Shown piece after piece: positions 28,701 to 36,643 of a stretch of DNA of 64,000 nucleotides. Origin of the DNA: Taibaiella sp. (GTDB lineage: Bacteria > Bacteroidota > Bacteroidia > Chitinophagales > Chitinophagaceae). The stretch covers positions 1 through 64,000 of the forward strand of contig JAHBTQ010000001.1 in assembly GCA_019638495.1 (NCBI GenBank), given 5' to 3'. A program made the position numbers and the translations under genes. The stretch's first letter is position 1; each line of letters starts with the position of its first letter. The notes under the pieces were generated by a model. That model saw only the letters and a program-made list of their open reading frames with translations. It did not search any database and was not told the origin of the DNA.

Positions 28701-29577
28701 GGTCAGCGAGGTTCCTTGAACCAAGGGCGGAAAGAACCACACCTGAGCCATAGGACCAGAGTGTGGAAGGAACCGTGGTAGGCGTAAGACCTGATATAAC
28801 AACGCAACGGGCACGACAATCCCGCGCCGCGAGCGCGAGGTAACTATTCACAGAGTCGTAGGCCGGTGTTGTCGCGGACCCAGCGGTTTCTCCGTTCGCA
28901 CTGACCATTACCCGATGGCTTTCGTCTTCGTTCTGGTGTACAATAATGTTACGCGTTGTAGCACCGCCACCCCAGTAAGAAACGTTGTCCGGATCGAGTG
29001 TCCGCTGAAAATAAACGCCTGAGATAGGAGCAGCAGTGGTGTTGTAGAGGTATGCTGTCATTACAATCCAGGATGCCTCAGTGTCTATGCGCGTCACCTG
29101 GCGGATATTGATACCTGCTACGCCTCCTGACCACGTTGAAAGCAATGTGCCACCGATGTTAGAATAGCCTGTTATGGAACCGGTCACATCGTATTCGCCT
29201 GAACACAGACCTCCCCATGCTCCATTGCGATATTCGGTTCCTGCAATTTCTATTGACCATCCTTCCTGAGGATATCCGGGCTGGCTGTAAGCCCCCATTA
29301 ATGGCGGCGCACCCGTACCCCAACCATCATGATAAGGGTCATAAGACATATCCATTGCCGCACCGGGCGTGAAACTGGTTACTGTTGGCCAGCAACAATT
29401 GTGCGTGTGATATGTAGTTGGCGATGTACATGTACCGAATCCGCCCATCTGGTTAATGCCCACTTCGACCCAATGGCCTTGCAGGAAGCAGTCAGTACCA
29501 ACAATCTGCGCTGTACTTATTGAAGGGGCCAACCCGCAAACCAACGCTAACAGGGATAAAAGGCTACGTATTTTCAT
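25789..29577 (-). CDS. Giant secreted Ig/PKD-repeat protein, T9SS type B (paralog 3)
   Basis: The 1262-aa protein has a signal peptide (to Thr-Ala-Gln, about residue 24) and an N-terminal domain with CFLQGHWVEVGINQMGGFG, YDPYHDGWGTGAP and GYPQEGWSIEIAG. This is closer to the 42656 protein than to paralog 2 in its first 330 residues (both share YRN, CSG and TLDPDN-type segments). From about residue 524 it is almost the same protein as paralog 2, including the CHU_C type B tail, except for the last few codons. The pattern suggests gene conversion between paralogs that had already diverged. Surface protein, ligand unknown. Confidence 0.9.
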   Translation of the reverse strand: MKIRSLLSLLALVCGLAPSISTAQIVGTDCFLQGHWVEVGINQMGGFGTCTSPTTYHTHNCCWPTVTSFTPGAAMDMSYDPYHDGWGTGAPPLMGAYSQPGYPQEGWSIEIAGTEYRNGAWGGLCSGEYDVTGSITGYSNIGGTLLSTWSGGVAGINIRQVTRIDTEASWIVMTAYLYNTTAAPISGVYFQRTLDPDNVSYWGGGATTRNIIVHQNEDESHRVMVSANGETAGSATTPAYDSVNSYLALAARDCRARCVVISGLTPTTVPSTLWSYGSGVVLSALGSRNLADQGISIVFNVGIIGAGDSAAVSYAYIFDRRESIDSAFPNPQLVVNGTAYPSIYPPAPENDTFNVCSAPGAVTIPANIRYGDEKHWTWGKWTWAPSTGLASTTGVTNTINVGALSGPTTYTITGTDSATGMYSCNQKTFYLTVLPCHSATSNSPGPDVANMICEGDTLKLIDKGDSTGATYLWYGPGPTIAGAPIFAVQNPVKYPTTMADTGWYHVIKTVGGASDTVDTHVMLRKRPNVTATYNPPVCETNTLNLLSNPDYPSETWTWTGPGGYTSTLSDPSRTPANVAMSGDYKVVTELFGCFDSSSISVVVNPMPVAPAMSYNTVLCEDSTLYLSSSSSPGATYTWSGPTSFSSTLQNPTISGVKPTLHNGTYTVTAALGVCTISSTITLSVTPTHEPILGSNSPVCSGNSLNFTASPPVPGCTFAWTGPLGFTSTLQYPSINPAFTPNSGIYYVIATLDSCPSLLTPISVVVDSTPEVPVLSTNSPGPPGNTICQEDTLTFTAFSPTGAGVTYHWYGPSSFSSTQQNPVILPATPVNSGVYTVIATLGACTSTATIAATVTPTPPISVSSNSAICAGDKDTVKLFATGNPGSTFTWIGPYTFFSAAANPVRTPAMVEYSGPYTATVLLDGCTNTAIVDYKVKPVPAPPMTKWLTFCQYYDAPYLQAFGTNVLWYPSSDPTAAGTSVAPKPPTDAVGVQFYYVTQTLNGCTSAIDSFRVRIDPTPTVTVSEGADVCPRDSVKLVATNPDAIAYYHWSPPLYLSDTASAVVTAYPETDVEYMVISSNVYGCSDTGKVSIRVKDNAVLHIPDSVLIFPGESYHIQPMTNCSRFTWTPSGGLTGKYISNPVATPEISTKYVVTGVTEDGCIVKDSILIRVNDESAITVPNAFAPGRGNNDLFKVIRRGDATLRHFRVYNRWGTVVFQTTNIDEGWDGTYKGTPQPVGVYVYEVSAVSSNGKEILKSGNVTLLR
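25832..28008. repeat. 2.18-kb near-identical block, copy 2
   Basis: Partner of 21792-23968; see that entry. Both boundaries fall inside the coding frames, so each protein keeps its own N-terminus and its own last few residues. Confidence 0.95.
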
Positions 29578-29895
29578 ACTATTTTTCCGGTTATTCCTAA
29601 TTAAGTATAAATGAAAACAACCCCCATCATATGAGAGTTTCAGTCCACAAAATTCGTCACATACAAATTAAACGAATTTCAAAGAACTTTCCTAATATAA
29701 TAGACAGAAAAAAAGCGAAAAAGGTCGGGTTTTTAACCAAAAAAAGCTGTCGGTCGAACCTATATAAACTGCGGCTCTCCGAAATAGCATGTCATCAACA
29801 CATTACAGATAATTATTTCACAAACATGTATCATTCCAAAGACAAGCTATGTTTCATTTTCGCAGCCGAAGGCACAGATCTTGTGTGACTCTAGG
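29578..29895. other. 318-bp gap without a gene
   Basis: It contains the upstream element of paralog 3 (29657-29696) and AT-rich sequence. A plus-strand frame of 85 codons at 29631-29888 is Lys/Ile-rich with no signal or motif and overlaps the conserved element, so I do not call it a gene. Confidence 0.5.
29657..29696 (-). promoter_or_regulatory. Upstream element shared by giant paralogs 2 and 3, copy 2
   Basis: This is the partner of 25674-25713, placed 80 bp upstream of the ATG at 29577, almost the same distance as in paralog 2 (77 bp). The conserved spacing argues for a functional promoter region. Confidence 0.55.
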
Positions 29896-30471
29896 TTAAG
29901 CGGGTCGATATGAGATAGCTCCGTAGAAAATCCTTCCATATCCGGCTATGAGTTGCGCTTTGTCCGTGCCATTGATTATTCGCCTTGCATTTGCCCAATC
30001 CTCCTTAGCTCCGTCAAAATAGTCAGAGAGCTTTTTCCCGGTAAACAGCCCCTTGGTCATGCCAATGAAAAGGACTTTTGTGGAGATATCCAAACTAAGT
30101 GCGAGTTCAGGTTGAATGACCAGGTCCACCTTCAGCAACTTTGCAAACTTCTCATAGTTTGCCTTCCATGTAAGCTGAACAAACCCACGTCCGAAATATA
30201 CTTTGCCCGTTATTGCGTCAGGCTTGCCATAGGCGCGCCCTTTGCCGTGGCCATACTCTTCAATGGGCTGCATAGTGGTAGCCGTCTCGTGAAATGTAGT
30301 TGCCAGCATATAGGCTAGAAACCTGTCATCTGCATTAGAATAGTTCTTTTCCCATTCGTCAAGAATAGCATTCATGCCGTTTACGTGTGCCTGCTTCAGT
30401 TTTCCATGAAAAAGATTACTACGTACAGTGCTGTAGAAATGCTCCCGGTTTATAATATGCGTTGTAGCCAT
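29896..30471 (-). CDS. GH19-like lysozyme/chitinase-fold protein
   Basis: This 191-aa protein resembles phage-type family 19 glycoside hydrolases. A catalytic-helix segment YMLATTFHETATTMQPIEE is near residues 57-75. It also has VYFGRGFVQLTWKANYEKFA, the family's 'GRG..QLT...NY' signature, and ARRIINGTDKA. The expected activity is cleavage of peptidoglycan or chitin, with the Glu after His (FHET) as acid. The frame is open to 30489; the ATG at 30471 (MATTHIINRE) is the likelier start. It has no signal peptide, unlike most other exported proteins here, which fits a phage endolysin or a protein released by lysis. No other phage gene is next to it. Confidence 0.82.
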   Translation of the reverse strand: MATTHIINREHFYSTVRSNLFHGKLKQAHVNGMNAILDEWEKNYSNADDRFLAYMLATTFHETATTMQPIEEYGHGKGRAYGKPDAITGKVYFGRGFVQLTWKANYEKFAKLLKVDLVIQPELALSLDISTKVLFIGMTKGLFTGKKLSDYFDGAKEDWANARRIINGTDKAQLIAGYGRIFYGAISYRPA

Positions 30472-30528
30472 AACCAAATAATTTCTCACGTAAAGCTATG
30501 TAATACGACACAATAGATATCCACAAAA

Positions 30529-30552
30529 AAAGCCCCGGCGTTCCGGGGCTTT
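30529..30552 (-). terminator. typA intrinsic terminator
   Basis: Stem AAAGCCCCGG / CCGGGGCTTT with a 4-nt loop lies 47 bp past the typA stop. On the minus strand it is followed by a run of T. Textbook terminator. Confidence 0.9.
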
Positions 30553-30598
30553 ATGCAGTGCAACCATTCACCACACTCAAACAATCACACTAAATAAT

Positions 30599-32407
30599 CT
30601 ATGCTTCAGCTTTCAGCATCTTCTGGAATTTCTTGCGGTCTTCTTCGTCCAGCATTATCTTCCTCAGCCTAATGTTTTGCGGAGTAACTTCTATACACTC
30701 ATCCTGCTGAATGTATTCCATGCACTCTTCAAGTGTCATCTGAATCTTAGGCACAATGCGAACGGAGTCATCACTGCCGCTGGCACGCATGTTGGTCAGC
30801 TTTTTACCTTCTGTAACGTTCACCACCAGGTCGCCCGGCTTGATGTGCTCGCCTATCACCTGGCCCGAATAAAGCTCCTGGCCCGGATCTATGAAGAATG
30901 CACCACGGTCTTGTAGCTTGTCTATCGAGTAAGCTGTAGATGGCCCACCTTGCTTGGCTATAAGTACACCATTGTTACGTCCCGGAATAATCCCCTTCCA
31001 TGGCTTGTAGGCATCAAAGCGATGCGCCATTACAGCCTCACCGGTTGTGGCAGTAAGCATCTGTGAGCGCAATCCTATCAAACCACGTGAAGGGATTTCA
31101 AACTCAAGGTGTTGCATTTCGCCCTTGGTCTCCATGATGTGCATTTCGCCCTTGCGCTGCGTTACCAGGTCTATCACCTTTCCGCTGAATTCGCTTGGCA
31201 CATCCACTACCAGTATTTCATATGGCTCACATTTCTTGCCATCTATTTCTTTAACTATTACCTGTGGCTGACCCACGGTAAGCTCATAGCCTTCTCGACG
31301 CATGGTCTCTACCAGCACACTAAGGTGAAGGATACCGCGTCCATAAACGAGGAACTTATCAGCATCATCTGTCTCCTGTACACGAAGGGCAAGATTTTTC
31401 TCCAGTTCTTTCATAAGCCTGTCACGAATGTGACGGCTCGTTACAAACTTCCCTTCCTTTCCAAAGAAAGGAGAGTTGTTGATGCTGAACTGCATGTTCA
31501 TCGTGGGCTCGTCTATCGCTATTATCGGTAGCGCTTCCGGGTTCTCAGCATCAGCAATTGTTTCACCTATCTGGAAGCCTTCGATACCCACCACTGCACA
31601 TATGTCTCCACACTGCACTTCAGTAACGCGCTTCTTGCCCATGTCCACAAATACGTACAGCTCCTTAACTTTACTACGCTGCATAGTACCATCAGCGCGG
31701 CACAACATTACAGCCTGGCCTTCTTTCAGAGTACCGCGTGTCACCTTTCCTATAGCAATACGTCCCAGGAACGATGAATAGTCGAGCGAAGTGATCTGCA
31801 TTTGCACAGGACCCTCCTCAACCTTTGGAGCCGGCACTTTTTCAAGTATCGTATCCAGTACTGCAGTGATGTCTGTAGTAGGAGTAAGGGAAGTATTGAA
31901 CCATCCCTGCTTTGATGAACCGTAAAGAGTAGGGAAATTAAGCTGCTCTTCGGTGGCATCCAGCTGGAAGAAAAGTTCAAATACCGCATCATGCACTTCC
32001 TCAGGACGGCAGTTTGGCTTGTCTACTTTGTTGATTACAACAATTGGGTGCAGGTTCAGGTTCAGCGCCTTCTGCAATACGAAGCGCGTTTGTGGCATCG
32101 GCCCTTCAAACGCATCCACCAGCAGCAATACGCCATCGGCCATTTTCAGCACACGCTCCACTTCACCACCAAAGTCGGCGTGACCCGGAGTATCGATAAC
32201 ATTGATCTTTACTCCCTTGTAGGTCACTGATACATTCTTTGCCAGGATGGTTATACCACGCTCACGTTCCAGGTCGTTACTGTCCATGATCAGCTCACCT
32301 GTCTCCTGGTTGTCCCTGAATACATTCGTTGTGTGCAATATCTTGTCAACCAATGTCGTTTTACCGTGGTCAACGTGTGCGATTATCGCTATATTCCTTA
32401 TCTGCAT
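30599..32407 (-). CDS. typA: Ribosome-associated GTPase TypA/BipA
   Basis: The 602-aa protein is a translational GTPase: G1 AHVDHGKT (residues 10-17), the switch region with RGITI, G3 DTPGHADFGGEVERVL, and G4 NKVDKP. The EF-G-like domain II and the TypA-specific C-terminal domain (FEIPSRGLIGLRSQMLTATTGEA; IGEHIKPGDLVVNVTEGKKLTNMRASGSD in two pieces) follow. It acts on the ribosome in subunit assembly and stress adaptation. The frame is open to 32503, but the ATG at 32407 (MQIRNIAIIAH) is the conserved start. The extra codons lie over the leader hairpin. Confidence 0.96.
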   Translation of the reverse strand: MQIRNIAIIAHVDHGKTTLVDKILHTTNVFRDNQETGELIMDSNDLERERGITILAKNVSVTYKGVKINVIDTPGHADFGGEVERVLKMADGVLLLVDAFEGPMPQTRFVLQKALNLNLHPIVVINKVDKPNCRPEEVHDAVFELFFQLDATEEQLNFPTLYGSSKQGWFNTSLTPTTDITAVLDTILEKVPAPKVEEGPVQMQITSLDYSSFLGRIAIGKVTRGTLKEGQAVMLCRADGTMQRSKVKELYVFVDMGKKRVTEVQCGDICAVVGIEGFQIGETIADAENPEALPIIAIDEPTMNMQFSINNSPFFGKEGKFVTSRHIRDRLMKELEKNLALRVQETDDADKFLVYGRGILHLSVLVETMRREGYELTVGQPQVIVKEIDGKKCEPYEILVVDVPSEFSGKVIDLVTQRKGEMHIMETKGEMQHLEFEIPSRGLIGLRSQMLTATTGEAVMAHRFDAYKPWKGIIPGRNNGVLIAKQGGPSTAYSIDKLQDRGAFFIDPGQELYSGQVIGEHIKPGDLVVNVTEGKKLTNMRASGSDDSVRIVPKIQMTLEECMEYIQQDECIEVTPQNIRLRKIMLDEEDRKKFQKMLKAEA

Positions 32408-32447
32408 ATACTTGATTTGCTCTTTATTAATGGGCAAATAGCCCCTT

Positions 32448-32485
32448 AAAAAAACACCCCTCCACAGAGAAAAACGAGGAGGGGT
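32448..32485 (-). promoter_or_regulatory. Terminator-like hairpin in the typA leader
   Basis: On the minus strand an 8-bp stem ACCCCTCC / GGAGGGGT (32485-32478 and 32463-32456, 14-nt loop) is followed by GTTTTTTT. It lies between the predicted promoter and the typA ATG, not after any leftward gene. It could attenuate typA transcription; see finding. Confidence 0.5.
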
Positions 32486-32500
32486 CACTTTTTCAGGCCG

Positions 32501-32508
32501 CAAAGGTA
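32501..32508 (-). promoter_or_regulatory. Candidate -7 box for typA
   Basis: Minus-strand TACCTTTG matches TAnnTTTG. The predicted transcript would start near 32495, giving a leader of about 88 nt that includes the hairpin at 32456-32485. Confidence 0.45.
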
Positions 32509-32617
32509 CAAATTATATTCATTCAGAATCCATGTGGCAGTTAATTTACTGTGAATGTTACTTTGATATTGCCCCATCACATTACGAACACTAATTTTAT
32601 ATCAAACACCGCTAAAA

Positions 32618-34168
32618 ATGAGAAAGATCATGCTATGCTGTCTGCTTCTTGCAGCCAACTTATCTCTTCTGGCACAGACTACTGACTTCCAAAACTACTT
32701 CATGCAGAAGTCTGAAGAAATGAACCAGGCTCACGAGAAACGCGATGCTGCCCGACATGAGGCACTCGTAAAAGAAGTGGTGAACAGGGTAAATGCGCTA
32801 CCCCAGGCAGAACGGGAAGCAGTGTCCCGCACATTTGACAACCTATATTATAACCTTGCCTGCACTTATGCGCTCACCGGCAACTCGAAAAAGGCAATCG
32901 AAGCCCTGAAGAAGTCAAACTTCGACGACTATAAACTGCTTACTGAAGACTCCGATCTCGACAATCTCCGAAGCAACCCTGAGTTTAAGAAAATAATTCA
33001 AGCGGCGCGCGAAAAAAATGACTTTGTATATATCCTTCAGCGTAACGGTGGCTATAGTAAAGCATCAAATGCTGATATCCCTGCATTTTCATACCAATCG
33101 CCGGAAGAGGAAAAGCTGAAGCGGCTGAAGGAACGTTATAACCTGGATTCAATTGCCGGCAACGGCCACGATGAAACAGCCATAATTAACCTGATGCGAT
33201 GGGTACACTACCAGGTGCCGCATGACGGCTCAAAGGGACTCCCTGACAGACGAAATGCGTTGAGCATGCTGAAAGAATGTAAGCGCGACGGACTTGCTCT
33301 AAACTGCAGGGGCCTGGCTACCATTCTAAACGAAGTGTACCTCGCTGCGGGTTATCAGTCGCGCATGGTAACCTGCATGCCAAAGGACACTAACGATAAT
33401 GACTGCCATGTAATCAACGTGGTTTACATGCCCTACAAACGCAAATGGGTTTGGATGGACCCTACCTTCATGGCCTACGTAATGGATGAAAAAGGAAACC
33501 TCCTGAGTATTGAAGAGGTACGCGACAGAATCATACACAACAAACCGCTGATAATGAATGCAGATGCCAATCGCAACGCGGGCTTCAGACAACAAAAAAG
33601 CTGGTACCTGGACAATTATATGGCGAAGAATCTCTACAAACTTCGGTGCGCTGCCAGCAGCGAGTATGACTACGAGACACGGAAAGCGGGGAAAAAGCGA
33701 ACCTACGTGACCCTGGTGCCGGCAAAAGAAATGAGGAGCGCAATCACCTCTACAAATGCGGACGGCACGAACACCTACACCGAGTACTTCACATCTGACC
33801 CTGCTACTTTCTGGGCACCACCAGCCGGCCAGAGGAAAAGCGATTTTGAAGCAGCAATGGAACGATTTGTTGCTAACTACAATAGCCGTAACGACGACGC
33901 TATACGCCGCTTATTCTCAAACTACGAAGAGATAGGAGAATCGTTCTGGCAGGATGGCAATGCAGAGCAGCTGGCATCCCAATATGGCAATATCATCAGC
34001 ACGAAATTCATGGGCTTTAGCACCGAGGAAGGTGTGGCATTATTCAAGGTAAAAGCAGAGAAGAAGACTTTTGCGTTCGGCATGAGCCTGAACAAAGGAA
34101 AATTCGAAAACTTCCGCTTTCACACATCGTCACCCGAAATTGATAAAATGCTCGCAAAAACAAATTAG
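32618..34168 (+). CDS. Secreted transglutaminase-like protein with TPR
   Basis: The 516-aa protein has a signal peptide (to Ala-Gln, about residue 20). Next is a helical region with a TPR-like motif (NLACTYALTGNSKKAIEALKKS). A transglutaminase-like core follows, with a Cys-His-Asp triad readable at Cys230 (LNCRG), His264 (CHVIN) and Asp281 (WMDP). The C-terminal 130 residues are of unknown fold, perhaps an NTF2-like domain. Transglutaminase-like folds act as cysteine proteases, amidases or cross-linkers; the triad is intact, so an enzyme is likely. Substrate unknown. The ATG follows an AT-rich leader with no clear -7 box. Confidence 0.8.
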   Translation: MRKIMLCCLLLAANLSLLAQTTDFQNYFMQKSEEMNQAHEKRDAARHEALVKEVVNRVNALPQAEREAVSRTFDNLYYNLACTYALTGNSKKAIEALKKSNFDDYKLLTEDSDLDNLRSNPEFKKIIQAAREKNDFVYILQRNGGYSKASNADIPAFSYQSPEEEKLKRLKERYNLDSIAGNGHDETAIINLMRWVHYQVPHDGSKGLPDRRNALSMLKECKRDGLALNCRGLATILNEVYLAAGYQSRMVTCMPKDTNDNDCHVINVVYMPYKRKWVWMDPTFMAYVMDEKGNLLSIEEVRDRIIHNKPLIMNADANRNAGFRQQKSWYLDNYMAKNLYKLRCAASSEYDYETRKAGKKRTYVTLVPAKEMRSAITSTNADGTNTYTEYFTSDPATFWAPPAGQRKSDFEAAMERFVANYNSRNDDAIRRLFSNYEEIGESFWQDGNAEQLASQYGNIISTKFMGFSTEEGVALFKVKAEKKTFAFGMSLNKGKFENFRFHTSSPEIDKMLAKTN

Positions 34169-34221
34169 CGTACCGGGAAATTATGATTGTGCTCCCCGCA
34201 AAGCATGTAGGCGATACTTAG

Positions 34222-34229
34222 TATATTTG
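34222..34229 (+). promoter_or_regulatory. Candidate -7 box for the LOG-family gene
   Basis: TATATTTG fits TAnnTTTG and lies 18 bp before the ATG at 34248. No -33 TTTG at the right spacing. It supports starting the LOG protein at 34248. Confidence 0.4.
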
Positions 34230-34247
34230 GTTACAAATACTCCGTCC

Positions 34248-34829
34248 ATGAAACGAATAGCTGTCTTCTGCGGCTCGTCCGAAGGGTACAATGAACTTTT
34301 TCGCGAAGCCGCCTATGAACTTGGTACAATACTTGCCCTAAAGTCTATTGAGGTGGTATATGGCGGCGCCAAGGTGGGACTGATGGGAGCAGTAGCTGAT
34401 GGAGCGTTGCTGCATAGCGGCAAGGTAACCGGGGTAATTCCCTACTTCCTGAAAACCAAAGAAGTAGCTCATGAAGGACTTACTGAATTAATAACCGTAG
34501 ACAGCATGCACGAGCGCAAGCAAGTGATGAGCAAGCTATGCGACGGAGTAATAACACTGCCGGGTGGCTGGGGAACGATGGATGAACTCTTTGAGATGAT
34601 GACATGGAGCCAGCTGGGCTTGCACACCAAACCAATAGGCGTTCTAAATGTAAATGGTTACTATGATGCGCTAAAGGTACTGTGTAACAACATGGTGCAG
34701 GATGGATTCATTGCCGAGCCAGTTAATGATTCTCTGCTTATTAGCGAATCGCCAGATGAACTACTGGAAATGATGTTCAACTATTCACCGCCCCCTGTGG
34801 CCAAGTGGCTGACAGAAAGAACTACGTAA
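34248..34829 (+). CDS. LOG-family nucleoside 5'-monophosphate phosphoribohydrolase
   Basis: The 193-aa protein has the LOG signatures: MKRIAVFCGSS at the start, VYGGAKVGLMG (about 37-47), and the catalytic motif PGGWGTMDE at 105-113, with SMHERKQVM before it. LOG enzymes hydrolyse cytokinin riboside 5'-monophosphates, and many bacterial members act on AMP-type nucleotides, releasing the base. The open frame starts at 34140 inside the previous gene; the ATG at 34248 matches the family start and follows a -7 box. Confidence 0.9.
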   Translation: MKRIAVFCGSSEGYNELFREAAYELGTILALKSIEVVYGGAKVGLMGAVADGALLHSGKVTGVIPYFLKTKEVAHEGLTELITVDSMHERKQVMSKLCDGVITLPGGWGTMDELFEMMTWSQLGLHTKPIGVLNVNGYYDALKVLCNNMVQDGFIAEPVNDSLLISESPDELLEMMFNYSPPPVAKWLTERTT

Positions 34830-34890
34830 TTCCTGTAATCCCCCAAAGTCATAAACCAATTAACTTTCAACTAAACCTAAAAAGTCCATA

Positions 34891-35811
34891 ATGAAACAGA
34901 TAGTACTTTTCGCGTTCGTCATATTTGCATTTACACAGTCACAGGCCGCAACAGACACCATTACAGTTCGCTCGAATCCCTCAAATTCAAAGTTTAGATA
35001 CATTAACAATGCGCCTGTCGACACCGGTAATCGTTTTGGCGGCAATAGTATGGTTATTGCAAGGTGGACTACCGGAGGAATTCCCTACACGTGGAGAACT
35101 CTCCTGAAATTTGATTTGCCAACTTTGCCTACAGGAGCAACAATTGACACAGCATACCTGTCCGTTTACGCAAACACAACATCACCAAGTGGTAACCCCG
35201 GCTCACCCACATGGGGCACTGACAATGCGGTTGGTATATACCGATTATTGTCACCGTGGGATACCGCCACCCTTACATGGGGCACTCAACCCTCATTCAC
35301 AACTGCAAATGGTGATACATTACTTCAAAGCACCACCTGGACACAGGATTATGTTAATGTTAATATTACAGAATTAATTAAAGATGCATACCTATATGGC
35401 AATCACGGCTTTTTGTTTAAACACTTACAAGAAGTGAATACACTTAATTCGATGATATTTTATTCGCCATATTCCTATACAATAGACACGAACAAAACAC
35501 CACGTCTGAAAATAAAATATACATATCCCACTTCTGTTATTAAGCAAGAGCAAAAGGGCTTACAAGTTGAAGTTTTTCCAAACCCGGCCAATAGCGTTGT
35601 CTCTTTCAAAATCGATAAAGCGGTTGGCGAAATTTTAACAGTCTCTCTAATCGACTGTACCGGTAGGGTATTTGCTATTAATACCATTAGAGATAATGCC
35701 GTCAGCGTAACGTCGTCTATTGATATAAATGGCTATCCACGGGGAGTTTATATCGCAAGGATTGAGCAGACGGATGGGACTATTGTCAACAAGAAACTTT
35801 TGGTTTACTAA
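34891..35811 (+). CDS. Secreted DNRLRE-domain protein with T9SS type A tail
   Basis: The 306-aa protein has a signal peptide (to Gln-Ala-Ala near residue 20). A DNRLRE-type beta domain follows (about residues 22-205), with RTLLKFDLPTLPTGATIDTA, LLSPWDTATLTWGTQP and the strand GFLFKHLQEVNTLNSMIFYS. The last 80 residues begin EVFPNPANSV and end GVYIARIEQTDG, a type A T9SS sorting domain. DNRLRE domains are found in surface and carbohydrate-related secreted proteins; the role here is unknown. It is followed by a clear terminator at 35834-35858. Confidence 0.88.
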   Translation: MKQIVLFAFVIFAFTQSQAATDTITVRSNPSNSKFRYINNAPVDTGNRFGGNSMVIARWTTGGIPYTWRTLLKFDLPTLPTGATIDTAYLSVYANTTSPSGNPGSPTWGTDNAVGIYRLLSPWDTATLTWGTQPSFTTANGDTLLQSTTWTQDYVNVNITELIKDAYLYGNHGFLFKHLQEVNTLNSMIFYSPYSYTIDTNKTPRLKIKYTYPTSVIKQEQKGLQVEVFPNPANSVVSFKIDKAVGEILTVSLIDCTGRVFAINTIRDNAVSVTSSIDINGYPRGVYIARIEQTDGTIVNKKLLVY

Positions 35812-35833
35812 TAGATATCCATTGATCTTTAGC

Positions 35834-35858
35834 GGCTGCATCATTGGTAGATGCAGCC
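35834..35858 (+). terminator. Terminator after the DNRLRE protein gene
   Basis: A 9-bp stem GGCTGCATC / GATGCAGCC with a 7-nt loop, followed by TTTTATTTT, starts 22 bp past the stop at 35811. Strong intrinsic terminator. Confidence 0.85.
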
Positions 35859-35900
35859 TTTTATTTTGATATATTTAAGAGACGTTCATTTATACAAATT

Positions 35901-36590
35901 ATGGCGGACAGCAAAAGCATCAAGAATTGGGCTGAAGACGAGCGTCCCCGTGAAAAGATGTTGAAGAAGGGAGCCAGCGCTTTGTCTGACGCTGAACTAC
36001 TTGGTATTCTTATCGCTACCGGTAACCGGGAAAAATCTGCTATTGGCCTGGCGCGTGATATACTTCAACTTGCAGGCGAGAACCTGCGCGAGTTGGGCAG
36101 GCTTAGCATAAAAGAACTGCAAAGGGTAAAAGGTATCGGGCAAGCAAAAGCAATTTGTGTTAGCGCTGCCATGGAGCTGGGACGACGAAGGCAAATGGCA
36201 GAAGGACCCGAACGCCTTACTATCACAAAAAGCAAGGACGCACTGAACATCGTAATACCTCTGCTACAGGATCTGAACCATGAGGCTTTCTGCGTTCTGT
36301 ATATGGCAATATCGGGAAAGCTCCTGCGCCACGAGCTTATTAGTGTCGGCGGCCTTTCGGCCACAGTAGCTGATGTGCGTATCATTCTGAAGAACACTCT
36401 CCTCTATAATGCCAGCCAGATAATAATTGCGCACAATCATCCATCAGGCAACAAACAGCCAAGCAAGGCCGACATAGACCTTACACAAAAAATTGTGCAG
36501 GCTGCTCAATTTATGGACATACGCGTACTGGACCACATCATAGTAGCAGGAACAGAATACTGTAGCCTGGCTGATGAAGGGCTGATGTAA
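35901..36590 (+). CDS. radC: RadC-family JAMM protein
   Basis: The 229-aa protein begins with the conserved NWAEDERPREKMLKKGA segment, then a helix-hairpin-helix-like region (LQRVKGIGQAKA). The C-terminal MPN+/JAMM domain has metal ligands in HNHPSGNKQPSKAD. RadC is historically called a DNA-repair protein, but its molecular role is unsettled. The frame is open from 35844, across the upstream terminator; the ATG at 35901 (MADSKSIKNWAE) fits the family. Complete and apparently functional. Confidence 0.93.
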   Translation: MADSKSIKNWAEDERPREKMLKKGASALSDAELLGILIATGNREKSAIGLARDILQLAGENLRELGRLSIKELQRVKGIGQAKAICVSAAMELGRRRQMAEGPERLTITKSKDALNIVIPLLQDLNHEAFCVLYMAISGKLLRHELISVGGLSATVADVRIILKNTLLYNASQIIIAHNHPSGNKQPSKADIDLTQKIVQAAQFMDIRVLDHIIVAGTEYCSLADEGLM

Positions 36591-36643
36591 AAATCAGCAT
36601 TCCTAATTTGATTAATTTCACACTGCAACTAACCAAAAAAACT

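Noticed and set aside
17788..29523. Dozens of plus-strand frames of 60-140 codons opposite the giant surface-protein genes
   Set aside because: They lie entirely within long coding genes on the other strand, lack signals or motifs, and the ones that recur identically (for example 22758-23123 and 26798-27163) do so only because the underlying block is duplicated.
29631..29888. 85-codon plus-strand frame in the gap after giant paralog 3
   Set aside because: It overlaps the conserved non-coding element, has a skewed Lys/Ile composition and no recognisable motif.
32408..32503. N-terminal extension of TypA to 32503
   Set aside because: The extra 32 codons lie over the leader hairpin and upstream of the universally conserved start MQIRNIAIIAH.
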